Assembly: GCA_027008665.1 (NCBI GenBank)
Contig: JALVEA010000182.1
Coordinates: 1 to 11,633 of the forward strand
Source: Thiotrichaceae bacterium
GTDB taxonomy: Bacteria > Pseudomonadota > Gammaproteobacteria > Thiotrichales > Thiotrichaceae
Direction of reading: 5' to 3'
Length of the DNA stretch: 11,633 nucleotides
Shown: piece after piece, positions 1 through 5,216 of the stretch
Numbering within the stretch: the first letter of the stretch is position 1
Layout: each line of letters opens with the position of its first letter
Translations under genes and position numbers: made by a program
Notes under the pieces: model-generated
The model's input: only the letters and a program-made list of their open reading frames with translations
Told to the model about the DNA's origin: nothing
The model's database searches: none

Positions 1-852
1 TATGATGAAGAAGTCTCTAAAGACATCGTTCATGCGTGGAAAGCAGGTCCTCAAACCGTTACTTTACGCAAGCAATTAACGGATATGAAAGACGGCGGTA
101 CATTTGTTATTGTTCCACCACCAAATCCTTTCCGTTGTCCTCCAGGACCTTATGAGCGTGCTAGTCAAGTTGCTGATTATTTCAAGCGTGAAAAACCAAA
201 GTCAAAAATCATTATTTTGGATGCTAAACCTAAGTTCTCTAAGCAAGGTCTATTTATCCAAGGCTGGGAAAAGCTTTATGGCTATGGCACTGATAACTCT
301 ATGATCGAATGGCGTCCAGGTCCAGATGCAACCGTGAACAAACTTGATGCTAAGGCGATGACAGTTCACAATGAATTTGATGATGTTAAAGCGGATGTTT
401 TAAATATTATCCCTGCACAAAAAGCAGGTGAGATTGCAAAAACAGCAGGTCTTACCAATGATAAAGGTTGGTGTCCTATTGCATTGGATACTTTTGAGTC
501 TACAATTCATAAGAATATCCATGTTATCGGTGATGCATCGATTGCTAAAGGAATGCCTAAGTCAGGTTATGCCGCTAACTCTGAAGCAAAAGTTTGTGCA
601 GCTGCGGTTGTAGCAGCATTAAATGATACAGAAATGGGTTCACCCTCTTATGTTAATACTTGTTACTCAGTGGTTGGTAAAGAGTATGGTATTTCTGTTG
701 CAGCGGTTTACAAGCTTGCAGAAGATAAGTCTAAAATCATCAAAGTATCAGGCGGTTTAACACCTAAAGATGCAAGTGCCCAAATGCATAAACGTGAAGT
801 TGGCTATGCACATAGTTGGTTCAATAATATCACTGATGATATTTTTGGTTAA
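1..852 (+). CDS. fccB: Flavocytochrome c sulfide dehydrogenase, flavoprotein subunit (3' part, truncated by window edge)
   Basis: FAD-binding subunit of periplasmic flavocytochrome c, which oxidises sulfide and passes electrons to a c-type cytochrome subunit (FccA). The frame is open from base 1, so the true start lies outside the window; the Met at base 85 is internal. Visible are the cysteine of the RCPPGPYERA motif (codon at 136) and a second cysteine in GWCPI (codon at 472), which match the redox-active disulfide pair of the family. A C-terminal FAD-contact motif VIGDASIAKGMPKSGYAA follows, then the family-specific C-terminal domain starting near NTCYSVVGKEYGISV. The gene ends just before a strong terminator, and no cytochrome gene follows, so fccA must lie upstream or elsewhere. 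SoxF is a close homologue and cannot be fully excluded. Its presence is the main hint that the host oxidises reduced sulfur. Confidence 0.9.
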   Translation, partial: YDEEVSKDIVHAWKAGPQTVTLRKQLTDMKDGGTFVIVPPPNPFRCPPGPYERASQVADYFKREKPKSKIIILDAKPKFSKQGLFIQGWEKLYGYGTDNSMIEWRPGPDATVNKLDAKAMTVHNEFDDVKADVLNIIPAQKAGEIAKTAGLTNDKGWCPIALDTFESTIHKNIHVIGDASIAKGMPKSGYAANSEAKVCAAAVVAALNDTEMGSPSYVNTCYSVVGKEYGISVAAVYKLAEDKSKIIKVSGGLTPKDASAQMHKREVGYAHSWFNNITDDIFG

Positions 853-907
853 TCAACGTTCTCTTAAGGGGTTTGAGCTTTTACGCTTAAATTCTTAGTA
901 AGGTTGC

Positions 908-937
908 AAAAAGGCGAGGTTTTCCTCGCCTTTTTTT
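908..937 (+). terminator. Intrinsic terminator after fccB
   Basis: An 8-bp GC-rich stem (AGGCGAGG at 912-919 and CCTCGCCT at 924-931) closes a TTTT loop and is followed by a T-run to 937. An A-tract at 908-911 pairs with the T-run, so it may also work on the opposite strand. It closes the fccB transcript. Confidence 0.9.
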
Positions 938-972
938 GTGAGAAGCTACTGACTACTTCCTTAAATAAATAG

Positions 973-1001
973 CTGGAAATTTAAAGTAAACGCTTTAGAA
1001 T
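973..1001 (+). promoter_or_regulatory. Possible sigma70-type promoter for adk
   Basis: A TAGAAT hexamer at 996-1001 (five of six matches to TATAAT) lies 17 bp downstream of CTGGAA at 973-978 (three of six matches to TTGACA). It sits between the fccB terminator and adk, where a promoter is expected, about 47 bp before the start codon. The call rests on sequence similarity only. Confidence 0.35.
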
Positions 1002-1048
1002 GGCGGCACATTAAATTTTATGACTATAAAACAAAAGGAAACGATAAA

Positions 1049-1696
1049 ATGAAATTAATCCTATTAGGCGCACCAGGCGCAGGTAAAGGCACCGTTGCTA
1101 AATTATTAACTAAAATTGATGGTTCAGTACAGATTTCAACAGGTGATATTTTACGTGGTGCAGTGACCGCAGGAACAGATTTAGGTAAAGAAGCAAAAGG
1201 CTATATGGATGCGGGAGACTTAGTGCCTGATGAGCTAATCATGAACATTATGGGTGAGCGTCTACTTGAAGATGATTGTAAAAATGGTTTCCTTCTTGAT
1301 GGTTTTCCACGCACTATCCCACAAGCGGATGCATTGAAAGAACTATTAGTAAAGTTAGATATTACGCTAGATATGGCGGTGAACCTTGATGTGCCTCGTG
1401 ATGTAATTATGGATCGTCTAACAACACGTCGTACTTGTTCAAACAAAGACTGTCAAGCAATCTACAATGTTAAAAGTATGCCATCAAAAGTAGAAGGTAT
1501 TTGTGATAAATGTGGTAGTGAAACCATTCAACGTGCTGATGAGACTGAAGAAGCGATTGGTAATCGTCTAGCGACTTATAATGAAAAAACAGCCCCATTG
1601 GTTGAATATTATCTTGGCGAAGGCTTACTGCTAAATGTTCAAGCAACCTCTAGCGATGTAGCGGTTGCAGAAGTGACTAAGCAATTGAATGTATAA
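1049..1696 (+). CDS. adk: Adenylate kinase with four-cysteine (zinc-type) LID
   Basis: Cytosolic enzyme that interconverts ATP + AMP and two ADP. The 215-residue length is normal for the long bacterial form. The P-loop GAPGAGKGT is at residues 7-15, the AMP-site motif DGFPRT at 84-89, and the LID spans about 122-160. The LID carries Cys130, Cys135, Cys152 and Cys155, the layout of zinc-binding adenylate kinases, whereas enterobacterial enzymes use His/Ser/Asp/Thr there. The first pair is spaced C-X4-C (CSNKDC) rather than the usual C-X2-C. The start is supported by an AAAGGAA ribosome site at 1034-1040, 8 bases upstream. The gene is a single transcription unit between two terminators. Function is certain; zinc binding is inferred. 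Confidence 0.97.
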   Translation: MKLILLGAPGAGKGTVAKLLTKIDGSVQISTGDILRGAVTAGTDLGKEAKGYMDAGDLVPDELIMNIMGERLLEDDCKNGFLLDGFPRTIPQADALKELLVKLDITLDMAVNLDVPRDVIMDRLTTRRTCSNKDCQAIYNVKSMPSKVEGICDKCGSETIQRADETEEAIGNRLATYNEKTAPLVEYYLGEGLLLNVQATSSDVAVAEVTKQLNV

Positions 1697-1713
1697 TTTT
1701 ATGAATTTTTGAT

Positions 1714-1746
1714 AAAAAAAGCCCAGTGTTTAGCTGGGCTTTTTTA
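1714..1746 (+). terminator. Intrinsic terminator after adk
   Basis: AGCCCAG (1720-1726) pairs with CTGGGCT (1734-1740) around a 7-base loop, followed by a T-run to 1745 and preceded by an A-run. It is a canonical Rho-independent terminator 18 bases after the adk stop, and the A-run makes it potentially bidirectional. Confidence 0.9.
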
Positions 1747-1754
1747 TAAAATTG

Positions 1755-2045
1755 GTGGCAAGAAAACCCCTCTGTCTTTAGCTGAGGGGATGAATTGCCA
1801 CACTTAAATTAGTGAGTATTTTTCCGATAAATAATAAAGATTTACCCCAGAATACTCAAACTGGTAGATTCCCATCGTCAATGTTGTAAAAGCTTGTCTG
1901 TCTTAATGCACCGACCCGTTGAGGTCTTTTAACATTAAAAAGCAGAGCAACGGACTTGGGAGGCATCCGAGGGTGCTATAACTTAAACAACGTAGTAGAG
2001 CAAAAACCCTCTGACGATCTTTTGTCAGAGTCACAAACCTCTACT
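1755..2045 (-). ncRNA. Putative structured guide-type RNA (omega-RNA-like)
   Basis: Six stem systems can be read directly. AGTAGAG 1994-2000 pairs with 2039-2045 and encloses CTCTGAC 2009-2015 with 2024-2030. GCACC 1908-1912 pairs with 1972-1976 and encloses CCGTTG 1916-1921 with 1948-1953, which in turn encloses TTTTA 1927-1931 with 1936-1940. GAGTATT 1814-1820 pairs with 1851-1857. The extended end hairpin at 1755-1801 closes the array. Omega-RNAs of IS200/IS605 elements lie against the right end and finish in its hairpin, which fits this layout on the minus strand. The strand is inferred, since the stems are equally good on the plus strand. A HEARO (IscB-type) RNA on either strand is the main alternative. 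No promoter was identified. Confidence 0.42.
1767..1789. repeat. 23-bp hairpin repeat, copy 1
   Basis: CCCCTC at 1767-1772 pairs with GAGGGG at 1784-1789 around an 11-base loop. The sequence is identical to 2099-2121 and in the same orientation. It sits just beyond the adk terminator and forms the inner part of a longer hairpin (1755-1801). Confidence 0.9.
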
Positions 2046-2098
2046 TAGACTAATCACCTATTCAGTCCGAAGACCTATCTTAAATCTCACGATTAAAG

Positions 2099-2121
2099 CC
2101 CCTCTGTCTTTAGCTGAGGGG
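2099..2121. repeat. 23-bp hairpin repeat, copy 2
   Basis: Exact direct copy of 1767-1789 with the same stem and loop. Unlike copy 1 it has no outer pairing stem, so the two ends of the proposed element are not equivalent, as expected for left and right ends of an IS200/IS605-type element. Confidence 0.9.
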
Positions 2122-2190
2122 TAGTTGACTATCCTGATTTCGCTAGATCGTTAGAGCAATGTAGAATCAAGATTATTACAGATACTTAGA

Positions 2191-2279
2191 TATTAAATTT
2201 CTTAGGAATCGAGTGCTTTAGCCTCGTCTAGCGGGGCTAAAGCCACCGATTCCAGAAATTATTCATATGAAAGTCTATA
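2191..2279. repeat. REP-like palindromic repeat, copy A
   Basis: The 89-bp unit matches 6482-6570 at 85 positions. Its core is a long imperfect palindrome from about 2205 to 2252, with GCTTTAGCC facing GGCTAAAGC and outer arms GAATCG and CGATTC. On the minus strand the core is preceded by GTGG, matching the GTRG tetranucleotide that precedes REP sequences mobilised by RAYT transposases. The copy lies just downstream of grxD and lacks the second AT-rich arm found at copy B. Confidence 0.7.
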
Positions 2280-2305
2280 GTATTATTTGTTAGAGCCTTA
2301 GTAGC

Positions 2306-2629
2306 TTAGGCTTCTTTATTTTTAGCCTCTTTAACCATTGTCTGAAGTTCACCTTTTTGATGCATTTCTAAAGTAATATCACAGCCACCGATTAGCTCTC
2401 CATTGATATAAACCTGTGGAAAGGTTGGCCAATTAGCAAATCGGGGTAAATTCTCGAAAATTTCAGGGTCAGTTAGTATATTGACATAAGCAAATTCCTC
2501 GCCACAGTCCATTAGTGCTTGTGCAGCACGGCTTGAGAAGCCGCATTGGGGGAGTTGTGGTGTGCCTTTCATAAAAATAATAACGGGGTTTTCATCAACT
2601 GCATTTTTAATTCTTTCCATTACGTCCAT
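2306..2629 (-). CDS. grxD: Monothiol glutaredoxin, Grx4 family
   Basis: Cytosolic monothiol glutaredoxin that binds a [2Fe-2S] cluster with glutathione and takes part in iron-sulfur cluster delivery and iron sensing. The 107-residue protein has the single thioredoxin fold of the family. The signature CGFS is at residues 29-32 after MKGTPQLPQ, followed by the glutathione-binding loop WPTFPQ at 67-72 and GGCD at 81-84. The start at base 2629 has a weak GAGA site 7 bases upstream; Met4 (base 2620) is an alternative. Upstream lie 133 bases with several short hairpins before dsbB, and the REP-like repeat lies downstream. A short stem (AGCCT/AGGCT) spans the stop codon but lacks a T-run. Confidence 0.95.
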   Translation of the reverse strand: MDVMERIKNAVDENPVIIFMKGTPQLPQCGFSSRAAQALMDCGEEFAYVNILTDPEIFENLPRFANWPTFPQVYINGELIGGCDITLEMHQKGELQTMVKEAKNKEA

Positions 2630-2672
2630 GGGATGTTCTCATTTTATTTGATTAATTAACTTTGCACGGGTG

Positions 2673-2751
2673 CTATCCAATTGTTATTAGATAGTTCTTG
2701 AGTATGGAGGTAGGATTTTATAACTCAAGGATTCGACTATTGGATTCAATA
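2673..2751. other. Hairpin-rich spacer between dsbB and grxD
   Basis: Three inverted repeats crowd this spacer: CTATCCAAT (2673-2681) with ATTAGATAG (2686-2694), which pairs fully on the minus strand using one G-U; CTTGAGT (2697-2703) with ACTCAAG (2723-2729); and TATTG (2738-2742) with CAATA (2747-2751). None has a T-run on the minus strand, so they are not clear terminators. They could shape the grxD leader or the dsbB 3' end. Confidence 0.4.
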
Positions 2752-2762
2752 AATTCTTCTAC

Positions 2763-3248
2763 TTATTGTCCCTTAATAAATATTTTTACACCATAAAGAA
2801 AAAAACCAGCAAAAACAATAAAACTCCATTGAGGAATGGTAAACCCTGCAAATTGCCATGCAATTTCAGCACAATCCCCCTCGCCTGCAAAAATTTTTTC
2901 AATAATCTCGTTCATGGGTAAAGTATTAATCCAATAATGTAATCCTTCACCACATTCGGGTGACTGGTCTTTAGGAAGGTTTTGTAACCATGCATGTCGT
3001 CCAGCGACGAAAAGCCCTGCAAGGCTAGCTGTTGCTAAAATTTGTCCATAAAGTCGTCGTACTAAACTATGTTTAGGATTATGTAAAAGACCAGTAAGGA
3101 AGATAGCAGAAAGCGTCATAATAACAACACGTTCTAATATGCAAAGTGGGCAGGTCTCAAGCATTAAAACGTATTCAAATAAAAAGGCGGTCGCTATAAA
3201 GATCAGGGTAATAATAAAAGCGATACTAAAGGAGGGACGAATGGACAT
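2763..3248 (-). CDS. dsbB: Disulfide bond formation protein B
   Basis: Inner-membrane quinone reductase that re-oxidises the periplasmic thiol oxidase DsbA. The 161-residue protein has four hydrophobic segments at about 8-28, 41-57, 67-84 and 138-157. The first periplasmic loop holds Cys33-Pro-Leu-Cys36, followed by Arg40 at the position of the quinone-contacting Arg48 of the E. coli protein. The second loop holds Cys99 and Cys126, matching the E. coli Cys104/Cys130 pair. All catalytic residues are therefore present. Shine-Dalgarno similarity upstream of the start is poor. No dsbA is adjacent. It reads in the same direction as grxD, but 133 bases separate them, so co-transcription is possible without being evident. 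Confidence 0.95.
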   Translation of the reverse strand: MSIRPSFSIAFIITLIFIATAFLFEYVLMLETCPLCILERVVIMTLSAIFLTGLLHNPKHSLVRRLYGQILATASLAGLFVAGRHAWLQNLPKDQSPECGEGLHYWINTLPMNEIIEKIFAGEGDCAEIAWQFAGFTIPQWSFIVFAGFFLYGVKIFIKGQ

Positions 3249-3300
3249 TTATTATGGCTCTAGTATTTTATCAAGATAGGTTTTTAAAGAAAGTTTCAAA

Positions 3301-3434
3301 TAATTAAGTGACCTAAATTAGAGGGTATTTTTGTTTCTGATAGTGTTATCTCAAGAGGTGTAAAGTTATTCTACGCAACGATTGAAATAGCACAAACAGG
3401 AGGTGAAATATAAGCAATTTAGATCACTTAATTA
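3301..3434. mobile_element. Candidate MITE: 134-bp inverted-repeat element
   Basis: Nineteen-base arms TAATTAAGTGACCTAAATT (3301-3319) and its complement (3416-3434) differ at one position and enclose 96 bases with no usable reading frame. Both outer ends are TA, which fits a TA target duplicated by an IS630/Tc1-mariner-type transposase leaving 17-bp terminal repeats. It lies in the gap upstream of dsbB. No second copy is present in the window, so mobility is inferred from symmetry only. Confidence 0.4.
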
Positions 3435-3465
3435 CTTGGAAGTTCCTTAGGAGGGGAACACCTGA

Positions 3466-3489
3466 TGAGGTTTTAAATTGAGAACCTCA
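3466..3489. other. Hairpin downstream of the small exported-protein gene
   Basis: TGAGGTT (3466-3472) pairs with AACCTCA (3483-3489) around a 10-base loop, 17 bases after the stop of the minus-strand gene. It is placed like a terminator, but no T-run follows on the minus strand, so it may protect the mRNA 3' end or be part of a larger fold. Confidence 0.3.
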
Positions 3490-3505
3490 CCCAATACAGG
3501 ATGTT

Positions 3506-3817
3506 CTAGTGTACAACTGTATGGATAACCCGTTGCTTTTCAAAATAGACCGTAAATCGAGCGTATTCCCAGCGTGTAATACGAGGCCATTTTTTAGTGA
3601 CTTTTCCTTTTGACCAGCTAATACGTTTCGCTTTTCCATATCGACGCAATACTTTTTTCATACTGTTACCGCGTAAAGGAATATTGATAGTTTGAGCAAC
3701 ACCTAGCTGATTGCCAATCTTTGACACTTTTGCTTGCGTTATAAGAGGGACTAGTAAAATACTTGTGGTTAATAGTAAAGTTTGTATTTTCATTTTTATT
3801 TTCATTTTCATTTTCAT
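3506..3817 (-). CDS. Small exported protein of unknown function
   Basis: The 103-residue product has a lysine-rich N-terminus, a hydrophobic segment (about 12-26) and a likely signal peptidase site after TQA at 27-29, so it is predicted to be periplasmic. The mature part is basic, with the pattern LRGNSMKKVLRRYGKAK followed by PRITRWEYARFTVYFEK and VIHTVV. This resembles a widespread family of short uncharacterised gammaproteobacterial periplasmic proteins in which a G-x-P-x-I-x-R-W-x-Y stretch precedes a strand VYFE..VIHSVV. The pattern recalls the small BamE/SmpA-type alpha-beta fold, but that is only a guess. The first eight residues are encoded by ATGAAA hexamer repeats, so translation could start at Met1, 3, 5 or 9, none with a good ribosome site. 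It is divergent from the lol genes. Confidence 0.75.
   Translation of the reverse strand: MKMKMKIKMKIQTLLLTTSILLVPLITQAKVSKIGNQLGVAQTINIPLRGNSMKKVLRRYGKAKRISWSKGKVTKKWPRITRWEYARFTVYFEKQRVIHTVVH
3788..3817 (-). repeat. Tandem ATGAAA hexamers at the start of the small exported-protein gene
   Basis: Five hexamer units run back to back on the minus strand: four are ATGAAA and the second from the inner end (3794-3799) is ATAAAA. Each perfect unit supplies an in-frame start codon. Changes in copy number would keep the frame but alter the number of starts and the lysine content before the signal peptide. Confidence 0.85.
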
Positions 3818-3931
3818 TTCCAGTATTTTTGCTTATTTAAGTATGGGGGAATACTGTTGTGTCTAAATGAGTAGTGGTAAAAGATAGCTTGGCTGAGTAG
3901 CAAATAACGCCATTAAAGCATTGTAATAAAC

Positions 3932-3961
3932 CTAATATATCTGGTTTTATTCCGCTATACT
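3932..3961 (+). promoter_or_regulatory. Possible -10 element very close to the first lol permease start
   Basis: TATACT at 3956-3961 is a good -10 match (five of six). A weak CTAATA at 3932-3937 lies 18 bp upstream. Transcription would start at about 3968-3969, at the ATG itself. Together with the lack of any Shine-Dalgarno sequence before 3969, this suggests a leaderless mRNA, but the -35 is poor and the call is tentative. Confidence 0.28.
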
Positions 3962-3968
3962 CGCAACC

Positions 3969-5216
3969 ATGTTTAAACCGTTAGAATTATTTATAGGGCT
4001 ACGTTACACACGCTCGAAACACGAAAACCATTATATTTCGTTTATATCTTTAGCATCTATGTTAGGCATCACCATCGGGGTGATTGTTCTGATAACCGTG
4101 CTATCGATTATGAATGGTTTCGAAAAAGAACTTCGTGAGCGTATCTTAGGAATGGTCGCCCATGTGACCGTAACTGGACCCGATGGACAGCTTCCCGATT
4201 GGGATTTACACCAACTCGCATTGCAAACAGAGGAGGGGGTTGCAGGGGCAGCCCCTTTTATAGAACAACAGGTGATGCTAAGTGCTAATAATGAAGTTCG
4301 CGGAGTGCAAATGCAGGGCATTCTTCCTGCCTATCAAAATCAAGTCAGTGATGTAGGTCGTCATGTCATTGATGGCGGGCTGGATAATTTAACCTCTCGT
4401 GGTTATGGCATTGCAATAGGCGTTGATCTAGCCACCGCATTGGGTGTTTTTGTGGGGGATAAAGTGACAGTGATTACTCCTAAAGCAAAAATTACTCCAG
4501 CAGGTGTGATCCCCCGTATGAAGCGCTTTACTGTAATGGCTGTTTATAAAATGAATATCCGTGATTATGATAGTAGCACCGCTTTTATTCATTTAGAGGA
4601 TGCCGCACGTCTATTCAAAACCAAAAAAAATGTGACAGGTGTGCGTTTAAAACTAAACAATCTCTTTGCAGCTCAAGGGCTTGCTTATGAGTTACAGCAA
4701 CGCTTAGGCGATAAATTTGAGGTAACAGACTGGGGGCGAGACAATAAAACTTTTTTTAAAGCAATTAAAATGGAAAAGATTATGATGTTTTTTGTTTTAT
4801 TATTGATTGTTTTAGTGGCTATTTTTAATCTAGTGTCGTCGCTAGTGATGGTGGTTAATGCAAAACAAGCAGACATTGCTATTTTGCGTACCTTGGGTAT
4901 GTCGGGTAAGCAAATTAAACGGGTCTTTATGATTCAAGGGAGTCTAATTGGTGTCACAGGTGCGCTAGTAGGGGCAACTTTAGGCGTATTATTCGCTAGT
5001 AATTTGGATGTAATTATCCCCGCCTTTGAAAGCCTGATTGGACGTAAAATCTTCCCTGAAGACATCTTTTTTATCTCCACCATTCCCTCTGATTTACAAA
5101 TGTCCGATGTGTGGCTGGTCACTGTCGCAACGCTTGTATTAGCGGTATTAGCAACGATTTATCCTGCGAATCGTGCCGCTCGCGTGCAACCTGCCGATTC
5201 TTTGAGGTATGAATAA
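3969..5216 (+). CDS. lolC: Lipoprotein-releasing ABC transporter permease, LolC/LolE family (first copy)
   Basis: Inner-membrane subunit of the Lol exporter, which with the ATPase LolD extracts mature outer-membrane lipoproteins from the inner membrane and hands them to LolA. The 415 residues show the family layout: one membrane segment at about 24-48 in FISLASMLGITIGV, a large periplasmic domain at 50-268, and three C-terminal segments at about 271-296, 318-345 and 379-401. A cytoplasmic coupling stretch ADIAILRTLG is at 301-310. The N-terminus MFKPLELFIGLRYTR matches family starts, so this start is preferred despite no ribosome site. The product shares features with both E. coli LolC (ending SLRYE) and LolE (IFPEDIFFI periplasmic segment), so the C versus E label is a convention here. 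It overlaps the next permease by one base. Confidence 0.9.
   Translation: MFKPLELFIGLRYTRSKHENHYISFISLASMLGITIGVIVLITVLSIMNGFEKELRERILGMVAHVTVTGPDGQLPDWDLHQLALQTEEGVAGAAPFIEQQVMLSANNEVRGVQMQGILPAYQNQVSDVGRHVIDGGLDNLTSRGYGIAIGVDLATALGVFVGDKVTVITPKAKITPAGVIPRMKRFTVMAVYKMNIRDYDSSTAFIHLEDAARLFKTKKNVTGVRLKLNNLFAAQGLAYELQQRLGDKFEVTDWGRDNKTFFKAIKMEKIMMFFVLLLIVLVAIFNLVSSLVMVVNAKQADIAILRTLGMSGKQIKRVFMIQGSLIGVTGALVGATLGVLFASNLDVIIPAFESLIGRKIFPEDIFFISTIPSDLQMSDVWLVTVATLVLAVLATIYPANRAARVQPADSLRYE

Larger units (their letters stand above)
1755..2121 (-). mobile_element. Candidate non-autonomous IS200/IS605-family element (no transposase or nuclease gene)
   Basis: Two identical 23-bp hairpins in the same orientation (1767-1789 and 2099-2121), 332 bp apart, bound a gene-free stretch full of nested stems. 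Same-strand subterminal hairpins at both ends, rather than terminal inverted repeats, are the hallmark of IS200/IS605 elements. At the 1755-1801 end the hairpin is extended by an outer 7-bp stem (GTGGCAA with TTGCCAC) across a symmetric internal loop, which would be the right end if the element reads on the minus strand. No reading frame for TnpA or TnpB survives: all frames have frequent stops. Exact boundaries and target motif cannot be fixed without an empty site. The family is inferred from architecture, not from a database match. Confidence 0.5.

Noticed and set aside
1201..1446. Open frame on the minus strand inside adk
   Set aside because: It lies fully antisense to a certain gene, is rich in Ser/Arg with no family resemblance, and has no ribosome site.
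1767..2121. Two identical 23-bp repeats as a possible minimal CRISPR array
   Set aside because: Only two copies 332 bp apart, with a structured interior rather than spacer-sized gaps, and no cas genes nearby.
1747..2122. Degraded tnpB or tnpA coding sequence inside the candidate element
   Set aside because: All three minus-strand frames show closely spaced stops and no recognisable TnpB or TnpA motif; the fold signal is stronger than any coding signal.
2293..2311. Hairpin over the grxD stop codon as an intrinsic terminator
   Set aside because: The stem is short and imperfect, and no T-run follows on the minus strand.
3398..3448. Short GTG-started peptide after an AGGAGG-like site inside and beyond the MITE candidate
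   Set aside because: It would be about 15 residues, its start overlaps the ribosome site, and it runs through the terminal repeat arm.
4031..4321. Open frame on the minus strand inside the first lol permease
   Set aside because: Antisense shadow of a clear permease gene, with low-complexity composition and no plausible product.
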